This document shows positions 43,414 through 52,781 of a DNA stretch of 64,000 bases, piece by piece. A model generated the notes under the pieces. That model searched no databases. It saw only the letters and a list, made by a program, of their open reading frames with translations, and was not told where the DNA came from. How positions within the stretch are numbered: position 1 is the stretch's first letter; every line of letters starts with the position of its first letter. The position numbers and the translations under genes are program-made. Source of the stretch: Silvibacterium acidisoli (GTDB lineage: Bacteria > Acidobacteriota > Terriglobia > Terriglobales > Acidobacteriaceae); the NCBI GenBank assembly GCA_022870745.1, contig CP085323.1, positions 2,852,001-2,916,000 on the forward strand, in the 5' to 3' direction.

Positions 43414-45341
43414 CAAGCATCGTAGGCATCGATCTCGGCACCACCAACTCGCTGGTCGCCTACATGCAGGGTGAGCAGCCGGTGGTCATTCCCGGCGAGG
43501 ATGGATCGAACCTCGTTCCTTCTGTCGTTGCAATTCCTGAGCCGAAGACGGTCATCGTGGGCCATGCCGCTCGTGCTCACCTGACGACGACTCCCGACAA
43601 GGTGATCTACTCGGCCAAGCGCCTGATGGGCCGCGGCCTCGAAGACATCCAGGAAGAGCTGGCGCTCTTTCCTTTCCGCATTGCGGAAGATGTTCAGCCG
43701 GGCGAGGTATTGCGCATTCAGCTCGGCGACCAGCAGTTTACTCCGCCTGAGATCTCCGCCCAGGTACTTCGCCGTCTCAAGAAGAACGCCGAGCGCTACC
43801 TTGGCACAGCCGTGACCAAGGCCGTAATCACCGTTCCGGCCTACTTCAACGACGCGCAGCGCCAGGCGACTAAAGACGCGGGCCGCATGGCCGGTCTTGA
43901 GGTCATGCGCCTCGTGAACGAGCCGACAGCAGCAGCGCTCGCCTACGGACTCGACCGCCAGAAGGACGGCATTGTCGCGGTCTATGATCTCGGCGGCGGC
44001 ACCTTCGATATCTCCATCCTCAAGCTGCATGAAGGCATCTTCGAAGTCATCGCCACCAACGGCGATACGCACCTCGGCGGCGACGATATTGATAACCTGC
44101 TGATCGCGATTGCTCTCGACGACCTTCATGGCGACCTCAATGTCGATTACCGGAAGCACCCGGAAGTCGTGCAGGCGATCCGCCGCGAGGTGATCGACGC
44201 AAAGATCGCTCTCTCGTCGCAGCAGATGGCTCGCATCAGCGTAGACCTGCCTGACGGCAAGGTCTATCGCCGCGAGATCACGCGCGAACAGTTCGAGCAG
44301 ATCATTCAGCAGGTCATCGATCGCACCAAGGGGCCATGCCTGCAGGCGCTCAAGGACGCCGATCTTCAGCCCGAGCAGATCGACGAGGTTGTCCTTGTCG
44401 GCGGGTCTACAAGGATTCCCCTGGTGCGCCGCCTGACCGACGAGCTTTTCCACCTCGGTGCGCGCGGCAAGAAGCCGCACACCGAGCTGAATCCCGACGA
44501 AGTGGTCGCGCTCGGCGCGGCTGTCCAGGCGCACATCCTCGAAGGCGGCTCGGCTGCTACCGAGGACATGCTGCTGCTCGACGTCACCCCGCTTTCGCTT
44601 GGCATCGAGGCGCTCGGCGGTGTTGTCGCAAAAATTGTGCAGCGTAATTCGACCATCCCCGCCTCTGCGACTGAGCATTTCACTACGGGCGTAGATGGCC
44701 AGACGAACGTTGCCATCCACGTCGTCCAGGGCGAGCGCGAACTCGCAAAGGATTGCCGTTCGCTGGCACGCTTCGACCTCAAGGGCATTCCGCCGATGAC
44801 GGCCGGGCTGCCGCGCATCGAGGTAAAGTTCCTGATCGACGCGAATGGCATCCTGCACGTCTCGGCGCGCGAACAGCGCAGCGGCAAGGAAGCTGAGATT
44901 GAAGTGAAGCCGACCTACGGGCTGACCGACGAGCAGGTCGAGACGATGATCCTCGACTCGTTCGACAATGCCGAGGAAGACTTCCAGCAGCGCCAGCTCA
45001 TCGAGGCGCGCAACGAGGCGAATACGATCCTCTCGGCTGTCGAGAAGGCTCCGGCCAACGCGGCATGGAATCTGCTCAGCGATGAAGAGCGTTCGCAGAT
45101 TGCCCTTGTGTCTGAGGAGCTACGCCTTCTTAAAGACGGCGACAACCTCGAGCTGCTCCGCGCAGGAACGGGCGCTCTCGACAAGGCGACCCGACGCTTC
45201 GCGGAATTGATGATGGAAGGCGCAGTAGCCTCCGCCCTGCACGGCGAGACCATGGAGTCCGCAGGTGAGAAACTAGGAGAGGGACCGACCGCGCCGCATC
45301 CCTTTGCACCGGCAGAAATCAAGAGAGATTCAGCAGAATGA
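43410..45341 (+). CDS. hscA: Hsp70-type chaperone HscA
   Basis: The specialised DnaK homologue that drives cluster release from IscU. 643 aa. The nucleotide-binding domain has [41 protein letters not shown], the ATPase loop [14 protein letters not shown] and [16 protein letters not shown] substrate-binding domain follows ([14 protein letters not shown]). The position between hscB and fdx identifies it as HscA rather than DnaK. The GTG start overlaps the tautomerase stop, and the 3' end overlaps fdx by 4 nt. Confidence 0.95.
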   Translation: MTSIVGIDLGTTNSLVAYMQGEQPVVIPGEDGSNLVPSVVAIPEPKTVIVGHAARAHLTTTPDKVIYSAKRLMGRGLEDIQEELALFPFRIAEDVQPGEVLRIQLGDQQFTPPEISAQVLRRLKKNAERYLGTAVTKAVITVPAYFNDAQRQATKDAGRMAGLEVMRLVNEPTAAALAYGLDRQKDGIVAVYDLGGGTFDISILKLHEGIFEVIATNGDTHLGGDDIDNLLIAIALDDLHGDLNVDYRKHPEVVQAIRREVIDAKIALSSQQMARISVDLPDGKVYRREITREQFEQIIQQVIDRTKGPCLQALKDADLQPEQIDEVVLVGGSTRIPLVRRLTDELFHLGARGKKPHTELNPDEVVALGAAVQAHILEGGSAATEDMLLLDVTPLSLGIEALGGVVAKIVQRNSTIPASATEHFTTGVDGQTNVAIHVVQGERELAKDCRSLARFDLKGIPPMTAGLPRIEVKFLIDANGILHVSAREQRSGKEAEIEVKPTYGLTDEQVETMILDSFDNAEEDFQQRQLIEARNEANTILSAVEKAPANAAWNLLSDEERSQIALVSEELRLLKDGDNLELLRAGTGALDKATRRFAELMMEGAVASALHGETMESAGEKLGEGPTAPHPFAPAEIKRDSAE

Positions 45342-45772
45342 CAAACCAGAACGCCCAGGCAATCGACCTCAGCAAACCTCCGGCACCGAACATGGTGCGC
45401 GTCACCTTCATGCCCGAGGGCACTACCGTCGAGTTTGAGTACGGCACCATGCCTTACGACCACCACGGCAAGCCGATGTCGTTCCTCGATGTGGCAGAGA
45501 ACTACAACATCTTCCTCGATCACGCCTGCGGCGGATCGTGCGCCTGCACTACCTGCCACCTGCTGGTGAAGGAAGGTGCTGCGAGCGTCAGCGAAGCCGA
45601 AGAGGACGAGCTGGACCGGCTGGACCTCGCTCCTGGCCTCGAACTTAATTCGCGCCTCGGCTGCCAGGCCGTCATTACCGGCCCCGGCACCTACGTCGTA
45701 GAGATTCCCAGCTGGAATCGCAACTACGTCTCCGAAGGCAAGCCCCTCACCCTGGCCGAAAAGAAGGATTAA
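45338..45772 (+). CDS. fdx: ISC-type [2Fe-2S] ferredoxin
   Basis: The electron donor for cluster assembly. 144 aa. Predicted ligands are C64, C70 and C73 in [14 protein letters not shown] (the adrenodoxin/ISC pattern C-x5-C-x2-C), plus C109 in SRLGCQAV. The insertion [21 protein letters not shown] before the cluster loop lengthens it relative to E. coli Fdx. The start ATG overlaps the hscA stop (ATGA). Confidence 0.95.
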   Translation: MTNQNAQAIDLSKPPAPNMVRVTFMPEGTTVEFEYGTMPYDHHGKPMSFLDVAENYNIFLDHACGGSCACTTCHLLVKEGAASVSEAEEDELDRLDLAPGLELNSRLGCQAVITGPGTYVVEIPSWNRNYVSEGKPLTLAEKKD

Positions 45773-45781
45773 GGAGCAGAT

Positions 45782-45997
45782 ATGCCACGCGAAATCCTGT
45801 GGAATGATTCAGAAGAGATTGGCATCCAGTTGCAGGAAAAATTTCCGGATCTCGATCCGTTGACCGTCCGCTTCACCGACCTTCACCAGAAGGTCACCGA
45901 GCTTGAGGGCTTCGCCGACGACCCAACCAAGTCGAACGAGTCGAAGCTGGAAGCCATCCAGATGGCCTGGTATGAAGAGTACAAAGACGCGCAGTAA
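45782..45997 (+). CDS. iscX: IscX (YfhJ-like) Fe-S assembly protein
   Basis: A 71-residue acidic protein that binds IscS and tunes cluster synthesis. It is the typical last gene of isc operons. Family features: ILWNDSEEIGIQL, DPLTVRFTDLHQKV and the C-terminal KLEAIQMAWYEEY. AAGGAG lies 5 nt upstream. Its stop TAA (45995-45997) directly abuts the stop of the convergent yraN gene. Confidence 0.93.
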   Translation: MPREILWNDSEEIGIQLQEKFPDLDPLTVRFTDLHQKVTELEGFADDPTKSNESKLEAIQMAWYEEYKDAQ

Positions 45998-46453
45998 CTA
46001 GTCCCAGCCGAAGGCCGAGCGAAAGAGTTCAAATTCGCTCGCCTTTTCCGGTTCCAAATAGATAGACAGGATGTCGAATCGAACCGGTACATCCTGTACT
46101 GGCAGCTGCCTTAGATACTGGCGCGCCAGTCTGCGCAGCACGCGCCGCTTGTCTTCGTCGACCGCGGCCTCTGCCGTTGCGAATGCCCGGGTGGTCCGCG
46201 TCTTTACTTCGACAAAGCAGAGCGTTCCGCTCTCCCATGCAATCAGGTCGAGATCACCTCTCACCTGTCCCGACTTCCATCCTCGTGCGACGACGGTAAA
46301 GCCCTGCCGGCGCAGGTAAAAATACGCAGCCAGTTCGCCGCGGCGGCCGGTAATAAGGTGCGCTGCTTCACGGTGGTTGCGGCTGGACGCGCGTTCCAGC
46401 CGGTAGATGACGTTTTCAAATAGCCTGGTTCGTATGCCCGGGGGAGAGGTCAT
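45998..46453 (-). CDS. YraN/UPF0102 family endonuclease-like protein
   Basis: A 151-residue protein with the Holliday-junction-resolvase/restriction-endonuclease-like core: GRRGELAAYFYLRRQGFTVVARGWKSG, then GDLDLIAWESGTLCFVEVKTRT (GD-x-D ... E-x-K catalytic pattern). Family members are near universal, of unsettled function, and presumed to act on nucleic acid. It has a longer N-terminus (about 38 residues before GRRGE) than most members. Zero spacing to iscX at the 3' end. Confidence 0.9.
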   Translation of the reverse strand: MTSPPGIRTRLFENVIYRLERASSRNHREAAHLITGRRGELAAYFYLRRQGFTVVARGWKSGQVRGDLDLIAWESGTLCFVEVKTRTTRAFATAEAAVDEDKRRVLRRLARQYLRQLPVQDVPVRFDILSIYLEPEKASEFELFRSAFGWD

Positions 46454-46508
46454 CTCGACATTGTCGGTTACGAATGGGTAATCGCCAAGACACTTTAGTC
46501 ATGTGCGG

Positions 46509-49058
46509 CTATTTAATCAGCCTGGCGATCTCGCTTTCGAGCCGCGCAGTGATTTCTTCCGCGCTGGCGTTGGGGGCGAAGGTGATGGGAGAGCCCACCC
46601 GCACATGCAGCTTGCCGGAGCGGAACCACTTCTGGCGGCCCATCTTCATCTCTCCCAGACCGGCAAGACCGACGGGCAGCACCTGCGCCTTCGATTCCTG
46701 CGCCAGCAGGCCAATTCCGGGGCGAAAGCGATGCAGTTTGCCGTCTTCGGTGCGGTGGCCTTCCGGAAAAACCACCACGTTATAACCCTGGTCGAGAGCT
46801 TCGCCCGCATGTTGGAAGCTGCGCCGGAAGCCGGCGCTGCGGGGCAGCGGAAAGACGTTGAAGACCCCGGTGACGACAAGGTAGGTCAGCGGTCCGAGCA
46901 GGTTCAGGATTCCCGATCCCTGGTTGCGGCTGTGTCTCCAGTCGGCGAGCATGTTTGCCGCCATTGCCGCAGCAACATGCCGTCGCATCTTCGCAGGCAG
47001 CGCGTACAGGATCAGCGGAAGGTCATAGGTGCTGACGTGGTTGGCAACGATCAGCAGGGGCTGCGATGGCGGCTGCGCCAGCTCGCTCTCCACGCGAGGA
47101 TTCGCGAGCAGCCATACCAGCGGACGCAGAATCATCTCAGTGAAAGCCACGCGAGCCGCTTGTGACGGCCAGCTCCATGTCCATTTTGGATAGATCTCAT
47201 CTCCGGCGACGGCTTGCTGTACCGGCTTCGCCGCCTGGGCCGGCATCGCAGCGGAAGCTTCGCTCATGCCCAGCGTCGACTTCAACTGCCCCAGGGTCGA
47301 GACCTTTTCGAGCATTGCATCGCTCAAAGTCAGGCCCATGCGCTGTTCGAGTTCGGCCTGTAGCTGCACGCGCCCTAGGCTGTCGAGGTGAAGGTCTTCA
47401 CCGAGGCGCGGGTCTTCAGCCAGACCGTCCGCCGAAGCGCCGGTGATCGAGAGGATCAGAGCCAACAGGGGATCGCTCACCTCGACCACAGAGCCGCCTG
47501 CCGCCTGCTGTGCATTGACCCACTCTGCAACCTTCCGGCGCTGGATTTTACCGGTCGAGGTGCGAGGCAGGTCGAGCTCCGGCCAAACCCGCCACTGGCG
47601 GATACGCTGATAATCGGCGAGCCGCTCGTTGGCCGTGATGACGGCCTTTTGCGCAGCCTCCCGGCTGCCGCGAAAGAGCAGCACCGCAAAGGGCTCGTCG
47701 CCGCCGGATGCGGCAAGCGGGACGACCGCCGAAGCTTCGACACCGGACTGGGCGTTGAGCGCAGCTTCTACATCTTCGGGATGAATGTTGAGGCCGGAGG
47801 AGTTTACGATCACCTGGCTCTTGCGGCCGACGAAGCGCAGCTGGCCCTGCTCGTCGCGCGTGGCCAGGTCACCGGTGGCAAGCCATGGGGATTCGTTCTG
47901 CTGCATCGCCCCGTTCCGCCAGGTCGCGGTCGAGACCATGTCACCGCGCACCAGGATCTCTCCGTCCTCGCGAATCTCTACTTCGCGGCCGGGCAGCACC
48001 TTGCCTATGGTTCCTTTGCCGCGCTTGAAGGGGTGATTCAGGGTGATGAGCGCAGCGGTTTCTGTCATTCCATAGCCTTGGATCAGCGCGAAGCCGAGCG
48101 TGCTCCAGAAGGATTCGAGCTCTGCGGGTAGCGAAGCGCCGCCGCACACGAATGCCCAGAACTTGAAGCCGAGAGCGCGATGTACCCTGCGGAAGCGCCA
48201 CCAGCGCTTCCATACCTTCTCACCCGCAGCCGCATCAATTTCTATTTCCAATTCGGGATAATCGATGTTCAGCGCATCGCGAAGCAACTCGAGAACGCGA
48301 GGCACCGCCGCCAGCACCGAGATGCGCTCCCGCCGCGCCGTTTCCATCAGGCGCTGGGCCTGCAGGCGCGATTCGTAATGGACTTCGGCGGCGAGCAGTG
48401 GTGGAACCCACAGCCCCATGAATTGCCCGAAGACATGGCTCAGCGGCAGCGTATGGAGAAAGCGCAGCGGATGCACGAAGCGCTCATAGCGCAGGTATTT
48501 CTGTATCTCGCGCTCGATCGGCGTCACGCTGGCGAGTACATTGCGATGGGTGTGAACGATGCCTTTCGGCTCAGCGGTGGTGCCGGATGTGAACAGAATC
48601 TGTAGCGGGGTGTCGAGATTCAAGGTTGGTTCGACAGCAGGGCTCTGCGCTGCGGTAGAGAGGAGTCCGGCCAGCTCTTCGTACGGGAGCGTTGCAGATG
48701 CTGCATCGAGCGGCCCAAGCAAGGCAGCGTCTCCCACGATCAGCTTCGGCTGTGTTTCTCTAATGACGCGCTTCGCGAAGTCGAGGCTGCCGGCCGCGTC
48801 AAGCGGAACCGCGATGACGCCGCGCATGATGCAGCCGAAGAAGCAGCCGGCCCACTCCGGCCCGTTCTGACCCCACAGCACCACGCGGTCGCCAAGCCCG
48901 ATACCGCGCCGCATCAGTTCTGCTGCAAAGCCAGAAGCCGCATCCGCAAGCTCAGAGTAGCTGGTGGATGTGCGGCGGTTGCCGCGATAGGTAACGATGG
49001 CCGTCTGCTTGCCGTGCCTGCGGAAGTCTTCGACAAAGGTTGCAAGATGGGGACGCAT
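46509..49058 (-). CDS. Trifunctional acyl-activating enzyme, acyl carrier and acyltransferase
   Basis: An 849-residue chain of three domains. (1) ANL acyl-AMP ligase, about 1-515: TSGTTAEPKG near 158, GYGMTETA near 328, ATGDLA, and the catalytic Lys504 in TSTGKIQRR. (2) A carrier domain, about 525-600, with the phosphopantetheine Ser560 in DLHLDSLG. (3) A PlsC/LPLAT acyltransferase, about 635-849: NHVSTYD (673-679) and FPEGHRT (764-770). A plausible cycle is activation of a fatty acid, loading on the built-in carrier, and transfer to a lysolipid or other acceptor. It resembles Aas, but with the domain order reversed and a carrier added. The acceptor is unknown. Follows an SDR gene by 6 nt. 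Confidence 0.9.
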   Translation of the reverse strand: MRPHLATFVEDFRRHGKQTAIVTYRGNRRTSTSYSELADAASGFAAELMRRGIGLGDRVVLWGQNGPEWAGCFFGCIMRGVIAVPLDAAGSLDFAKRVIRETQPKLIVGDAALLGPLDAASATLPYEELAGLLSTAAQSPAVEPTLNLDTPLQILFTSGTTAEPKGIVHTHRNVLASVTPIEREIQKYLRYERFVHPLRFLHTLPLSHVFGQFMGLWVPPLLAAEVHYESRLQAQRLMETARRERISVLAAVPRVLELLRDALNIDYPELEIEIDAAAGEKVWKRWWRFRRVHRALGFKFWAFVCGGASLPAELESFWSTLGFALIQGYGMTETAALITLNHPFKRGKGTIGKVLPGREVEIREDGEILVRGDMVSTATWRNGAMQQNESPWLATGDLATRDEQGQLRFVGRKSQVIVNSSGLNIHPEDVEAALNAQSGVEASAVVPLAASGGDEPFAVLLFRGSREAAQKAVITANERLADYQRIRQWRVWPELDLPRTSTGKIQRRKVAEWVNAQQAAGGSVVEVSDPLLALILSITGASADGLAEDPRLGEDLHLDSLGRVQLQAELEQRMGLTLSDAMLEKVSTLGQLKSTLGMSEASAAMPAQAAKPVQQAVAGDEIYPKWTWSWPSQAARVAFTEMILRPLVWLLANPRVESELAQPPSQPLLIVANHVSTYDLPLILYALPAKMRRHVAAAMAANMLADWRHSRNQGSGILNLLGPLTYLVVTGVFNVFPLPRSAGFRRSFQHAGEALDQGYNVVVFPEGHRTEDGKLHRFRPGIGLLAQESKAQVLPVGLAGLGEMKMGRQKWFRSGKLHVRVGSPITFAPNASAEEITARLESEIARLIK

Positions 49059-49064
49059 GAAAAC

Positions 49065-49997
49065 TTACAGGCCCCCGAAACGCACGCCGGTGAACTCTTC
49101 CGACATCTGCCACAGCTCGAGCGAGGTCATTGCGTCGTAGGCATTGGCCTCTGCGCGCACCTCCACTGGGTAGCCACGCATTTCCTTAAAGCCGTCCGGT
49201 CCGTAAAAGCCCCCGCCATGCACCCCCGGAGAAACCGCACCATATAGCGTAGGCAAAGCACCCTGCGCATCGGATTGCCCGAACAGCGGCAGCAGCAGCC
49301 CGGAGACAAGCCGCGAAGACAGGCTGGGTTTCTGGCCGGGTCCGGCTTTAAACAGGTTTGTGTTCGAGATGCCCGGATGGACGGCGACGCTCAAGATGCC
49401 TTCGTGCATTTCCCGTATTCTGCGATCGAGTTCGAAGGCGAACAGCAGGTTCGCGAGCTTTGACTGCCGGTAGGCCGGCCAGGGCTCATACCCGCGATCC
49501 CAGTTCGGATCGTCGAGGCGAATTTTTCCCCCGCGATGCGCGATTGAGCTGACAGTCACGATGCGCGCCTCATGTGCCAGTAGCAGGACCGGCAGCAGCA
49601 ACCCCGTAAGCGCGAAATGCCCGAGATGGTTTGTGCCGAACTGCAGCTCGAAGCCATCGGCGGTAAGCTGCCGCGCAGGCGGGGCCAGAACTCCGGCGTT
49701 GTTGATGAGCAGATGGAGCGGATTGCGGTCATCCACCAGCATCGCGGCAGCACGGCGAATCGATGCGAGGCTGGCCAGGTCCAGCTCCAGGACCTCAAGC
49801 TGCGCGGATGGAATCTCGTTCAGGATGCGCTGCTTTGCCTGCGACCCTTTTTCGGCACTGCGGCAGGCGAGCAGAACAACCGCGCCTGCTCTTGCCAGCT
49901 CTTTGGCTGCATGGAAACCAATGCCGCTGTTGGCGCCGGTAACGAGCGCTCGCCTGCCTTGCTGCGACGGGATGTCTCTGGTCGTCCATTGAGCCAT
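49065..49997 (-). CDS. Short-chain dehydrogenase/reductase
   Basis: A 310-residue Rossmann oxidoreductase of the retinol dehydrogenase/protochlorophyllide-reductase-like group. The NAD(P) motif is ALVTGANSGIGFHAAKEL, with CRS after beta-2, which favours NADP. NNAG, a Ser in VSSIAHRG and the catalytic YRQSK are present. First gene of a two-gene unit with the trifunctional acyltransferase, 6 nt apart, so it may reduce or oxidise a lipid intermediate of that enzyme; this is inference from position only. Confidence 0.88.
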   Translation of the reverse strand: MAQWTTRDIPSQQGRRALVTGANSGIGFHAAKELARAGAVVLLACRSAEKGSQAKQRILNEIPSAQLEVLELDLASLASIRRAAAMLVDDRNPLHLLINNAGVLAPPARQLTADGFELQFGTNHLGHFALTGLLLPVLLLAHEARIVTVSSIAHRGGKIRLDDPNWDRGYEPWPAYRQSKLANLLFAFELDRRIREMHEGILSVAVHPGISNTNLFKAGPGQKPSLSSRLVSGLLLPLFGQSDAQGALPTLYGAVSPGVHGGGFYGPDGFKEMRGYPVEVRAEANAYDAMTSLELWQMSEEFTGVRFGGL

Positions 49998-50023
49998 AGT
50001 GGTCGTATTCCGGTCAGGCGATC

Positions 50024-51181
50024 TTACGCAGCCTGATCGTGAGCCTCGCCGAGTGTGATGCGTGCAGTGATCTTCCGGCGTCCTCGCAGGTAAGTGATCC
50101 CGATGGTGTCGCCCACCTGGTGGCGGTTCATCACGTCGGAAATATCCTGCGTATTGGTGATCTCCTGGCCATCGAGGCCAACGATCAGGTCGCCGCCAAG
50201 GTAGATCTGGATGTTGCCGAGATATGCCGTCTGGTTGCCGCCGCGCAGCCCCGCGCGCTCCGCCGCGCCGTTGGAAAACGTGCGCTGAATCAGCACGCCG
50301 TAATCTGCCGCCAATCCCATTTGCTCGGCAAGGTCAGGGCCGATCGGCAGAGAGACGATACCCAGCGAAGGCCTGCGTACGCGGCCATACTTCTGGATGT
50401 CTCCCAGTACCGCCTTTGCCGTATCGATGGGGATGGCAAAGCCGATGCCCGCGCTCTGCTCCACGTTCTCATTGGGATTCGTAGCGATGAGCGAATTGAT
50501 GCCGATCACTTCGCCGCGCGAGTTGAGCAGCGGTCCGCCCGAGTTGCCGGGATTGATCGCGGCATCGGTCTGGATGGCATTTTCAATCGGCGCGCCCTGA
50601 GGATTGTGAATCGAACGAATGGCGCTGATAATGCCCGAGGTCATTGTGCCCTGCAGGCCAAAGGGATTGCCGATGGCGTAGACCTTCTGCCCTACGACGA
50701 GATTCTTCGAATCGGCGAGTACCGCTGGACTCAGGTTCGGAGCGTCTATCTGCAGGACGGCCAGGTCATGGCTCGGATCGGTGCCGATGGCGCGCGCCTT
50801 GTAGCGGCGTTTGTCAGACGTGGTGACCTCAATCTGCTGAGCGTTCGCAACCACGTGATAGTTCGTGAGAATGTGGCCCTGCTTATCGAGAACGAACCCC
50901 GATCCCTGCCCCTGCTGCGGCACTGCCTGGAAGAAGAAATTGAGCGTCTGCGTCTGGCTTGTGATGTTCACTACCGATGCCAGAGTCTTCTTGTAGACGG
51001 AGATGTTGTTCATCTCTTCCGCGTCATACTCCGGCGCGGCATGAGCCTCGGTCAGCGTAAGCGAGGAACCGGAGGCATTGCCGGCTAGCGTACGAAGCCG
51101 GATGGGACCCGAGTCGTGCGACGTGAGATACCAGAAGCCGCCAACGATAAGAAGGACGATGACAATCCTGCGAAAGGTCAT
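50024..51181 (-). CDS. HtrA/DegP-like serine protease with PDZ domain
   Basis: Periplasmic, membrane-anchored S1C protease of 385 aa. An N-terminal hydrophobic anchor (IVIVLLIVGGFWYLTS) is followed by a trypsin-like domain with the full triad: His in ILTNYHVV, Asp in SHDLAVL, Ser in NPGNSGGPL. One PDZ domain lies at the C-terminus (GVLIQRTFSNGAAERAGLRGG... VGDTIGITYLRG), a DegS-like layout. The frame extends 4 codons to a TTG at 51193, and neither start has a clear ribosome site. Confidence 0.92.
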   Translation of the reverse strand: MTFRRIVIVLLIVGGFWYLTSHDSGPIRLRTLAGNASGSSLTLTEAHAAPEYDAEEMNNISVYKKTLASVVNITSQTQTLNFFFQAVPQQGQGSGFVLDKQGHILTNYHVVANAQQIEVTTSDKRRYKARAIGTDPSHDLAVLQIDAPNLSPAVLADSKNLVVGQKVYAIGNPFGLQGTMTSGIISAIRSIHNPQGAPIENAIQTDAAINPGNSGGPLLNSRGEVIGINSLIATNPNENVEQSAGIGFAIPIDTAKAVLGDIQKYGRVRRPSLGIVSLPIGPDLAEQMGLAADYGVLIQRTFSNGAAERAGLRGGNQTAYLGNIQIYLGGDLIVGLDGQEITNTQDISDVMNRHQVGDTIGITYLRGRRKITARITLGEAHDQAA

Positions 51182-51221
51182 AACGTGTTTCAACCACTTC
51201 TATTTTAGAGGTTTCTGAACT

Positions 51222-51878
51222 TCAGTTGCGCGATATGGCCTGAAGTTGGGCATAAACCGCCGCGGTCTGCAGACGGGCCGATTCGAGGTCGCCATCGTTG
51301 CGGATGACGTAATCGGCAAGGGGAATCTTCTCGCTGTCCGGCTTCTGCTGCGCCAGCCGCCGCCGCGCATCGGCTTTTACTTCATCGATGGATAGCTCAG
51401 GAGAGTTCTGCATCACGCGTGCCACGTACCGTTCGATACGCATATCCTCGGGCGCGGTCACGAGGACAATCCGATCGAAGCGCTCGCGCCACCCCGGCAG
51501 GCTGCCCCCCTGCGTGTCGGCCTCGAAGATCAGCGCCGACTCCACCATGGCAATCGCTGCCGGATCTTCCACGAAGAGCCTTTCTGCCCATGCCTGCTGC
51601 GCGGCGATTACCGCGGGATGCACCAGCCGGTTCAGCTCCGGGAGGCGGTGCTGACGAAAGGAAAGGTCGGCGAGCCGTTTTCGGTCCAGCTGGCCGTCAG
51701 GCCGTACCACTTCGGGGCCGAAGTGATTGACGATGGCGTCGTAGACATCATGACCTGGGCTCATCAGCGTGCGGCCAATCTCGTCGGCCTCGATCACGTG
51801 AGCGCCCAGCGTTCGGAAGATGGCTGCAACCGTCGATTTGCCGCTTCCCAGGCCGCCGGTCAGTCCAACTCGCAGCAT
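51222..51878 (-). CDS. coaE: Dephospho-CoA kinase
   Basis: Final step of coenzyme A synthesis: phosphorylation of dephospho-CoA at the 3' hydroxyl. 218 aa. P-loop GLTGGLGSGKST at residues 6-17, substrate-binding EADEIGRTLMSPG, and the LID region RRRLAQQKP. The family end motif ADYVIRNDGDLE is intact. Upstream of the protease gene on the same strand, 40 nt apart. Confidence 0.95.
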   Translation of the reverse strand: MLRVGLTGGLGSGKSTVAAIFRTLGAHVIEADEIGRTLMSPGHDVYDAIVNHFGPEVVRPDGQLDRKRLADLSFRQHRLPELNRLVHPAVIAAQQAWAERLFVEDPAAIAMVESALIFEADTQGGSLPGWRERFDRIVLVTAPEDMRIERYVARVMQNSPELSIDEVKADARRRLAQQKPDSEKIPLADYVIRNDGDLESARLQTAAVYAQLQAISRN

Positions 51879-51906
51879 TCTTCTCCAATGGAGCTACACT
51901 CAAACC

Positions 51907-52068
51907 ATGCAGCTTCCCGAAACGATTGTATGCCCCGTGTGCTTCAGCAGGCTTGCAGAGAGCGAGGACAAGCTCCGCTGCCTTGGATGCTCCCGCCTCT
52001 ATCCAATCGTGGACGGCCTGCCGGTGCTTCTGCCCGGCCGGGCCACCCTGCCCGCTTCGCAGGCCTAG
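51907..52068 (+). CDS. Trm112/YcaR-like small zinc protein
   Basis: A 53-residue protein with two CxxC pairs, C9-x2-C12 (VCPVCFSRL) and C25-x2-C28 (CLGCSRLYPIVDGLPVLLP). This is the Trm112/UPF0434 signature, including the LYPI.DG.PVLL tail. Such proteins stabilise methyltransferases or act as zinc-ribbon partners. Divergent from coaE, with the start codons about 28 nt apart. The TAG stop overlaps that of the convergent small membrane gene in a shared CTAG. Confidence 0.85.
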   Translation: MQLPETIVCPVCFSRLAESEDKLRCLGCSRLYPIVDGLPVLLPGRATLPASQA

Positions 52069-52220
52069 TGCGGATGCCCGTGAAAGAAAGGGTAGACCAT
52101 GCGGTACGCGATCAGCGTTGCGACCACGATGGCGACTGCCAGGAGCAAAAGCATGACTCCCCAGCTCGGGCCGAAGGAAGAATCGGGAGGGTTCTTCTCA
52201 GGATCACGGTTCATCTTCAT
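52065..52220 (-). CDS. Small single-helix membrane protein
   Basis: A 51-residue protein beginning MKMNRDPEKNPPDSSFGPSW. One transmembrane helix follows (GVMLLLLAVAIVVATLIAY), then a short tail YPFFHGHPH. It lies on the strand opposite two longer misleading frames. The charged/Pro-rich N-terminus, one clean helix and the shared CTAG stop with the Trm112-like gene argue that it is real. Family and function are not recognised; the His-rich tail might bind metal. Confidence 0.7.
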   Translation of the reverse strand: MKMNRDPEKNPPDSSFGPSWGVMLLLLAVAIVVATLIAYRMVYPFFHGHPH

Positions 52221-52383
52221 TGAGTCTAATCATCTCCCATCGAACGATATTTGGGTTTTGCCAAAACAGGATTTCGGACCTGAGAAAACCATCCATACCG
52301 GTTTTGCGTATCTCATGCACAAGCACCTTATCGCAACACTCCAAAAGAATCGGGGTCTCTTTATATGCGGAGGGATTCAAGGC

Positions 52384-52623
52384 ATGAATAGCAGCAGGGT
52401 AGAAAAGTTTTCTGTCGCCGAGCTGACAGGTCTTCGCAACGAGCTCCTCCAGCCCGGCATCGACTCACGGCAGGCAGCAGAAGTATTGGCTTCGTTTCTT
52501 ACCGGCCGTGGATATGGCGTCGCACCGGACACCGCGTTTGACGCGGTCGTTCGCCTCGAAGGCATGGGTTGCTCCTATGACATGATCCAGCCCGAGCTCG
52601 AACGTATTGCGTTGGTAATGTAA
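52384..52623 (+). CDS. Small conserved-looking hypothetical protein
   Basis: 79 residues, predicted mostly helical: VAELTGLRNELLQPGIDSRQAAEVLASFLTGRGYGV, then a second helical pair FDAVVRLEGMGCSYDMIQPELERIALVM. Start chosen at ATG 52384, with GGAGG about 10 nt upstream; the frame runs further back to 52099 across the antisense small membrane gene. No known domain is recognised. The 163 nt before it hold no other gene. Confidence 0.6.
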   Translation: MNSSRVEKFSVAELTGLRNELLQPGIDSRQAAEVLASFLTGRGYGVAPDTAFDAVVRLEGMGCSYDMIQPELERIALVM

Positions 52624-52747
52624 TTTGATCTGTGTCAAGTTCTTCCTGTCCTGCGAAAGGCCCAAATCGCTCAGTTGATTTGGATTGGTTCCGAATATCT
52701 TTTGGCGGAGTAATTCTCGGATTTCCTTAATCTGATATTGAGAGCAG

Positions 52748-52781
52748 AAAAAGGCGCGGCCACTGGCCGCGTCTTTTTTTT
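52748..52781 (+). terminator. Strong intrinsic terminator just upstream of the next gene
   Basis: CGCGGCC / GGCCGCG with a 3-nt loop, extended by a G-T pair, a G-C pair and AAAAA/TTTTT, ending in a run of eight T. It ends 27 nt before the ATG at 52809. It either ends the upstream 79-residue gene or serves as a leader attenuator for the next one. Confidence 0.85.
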
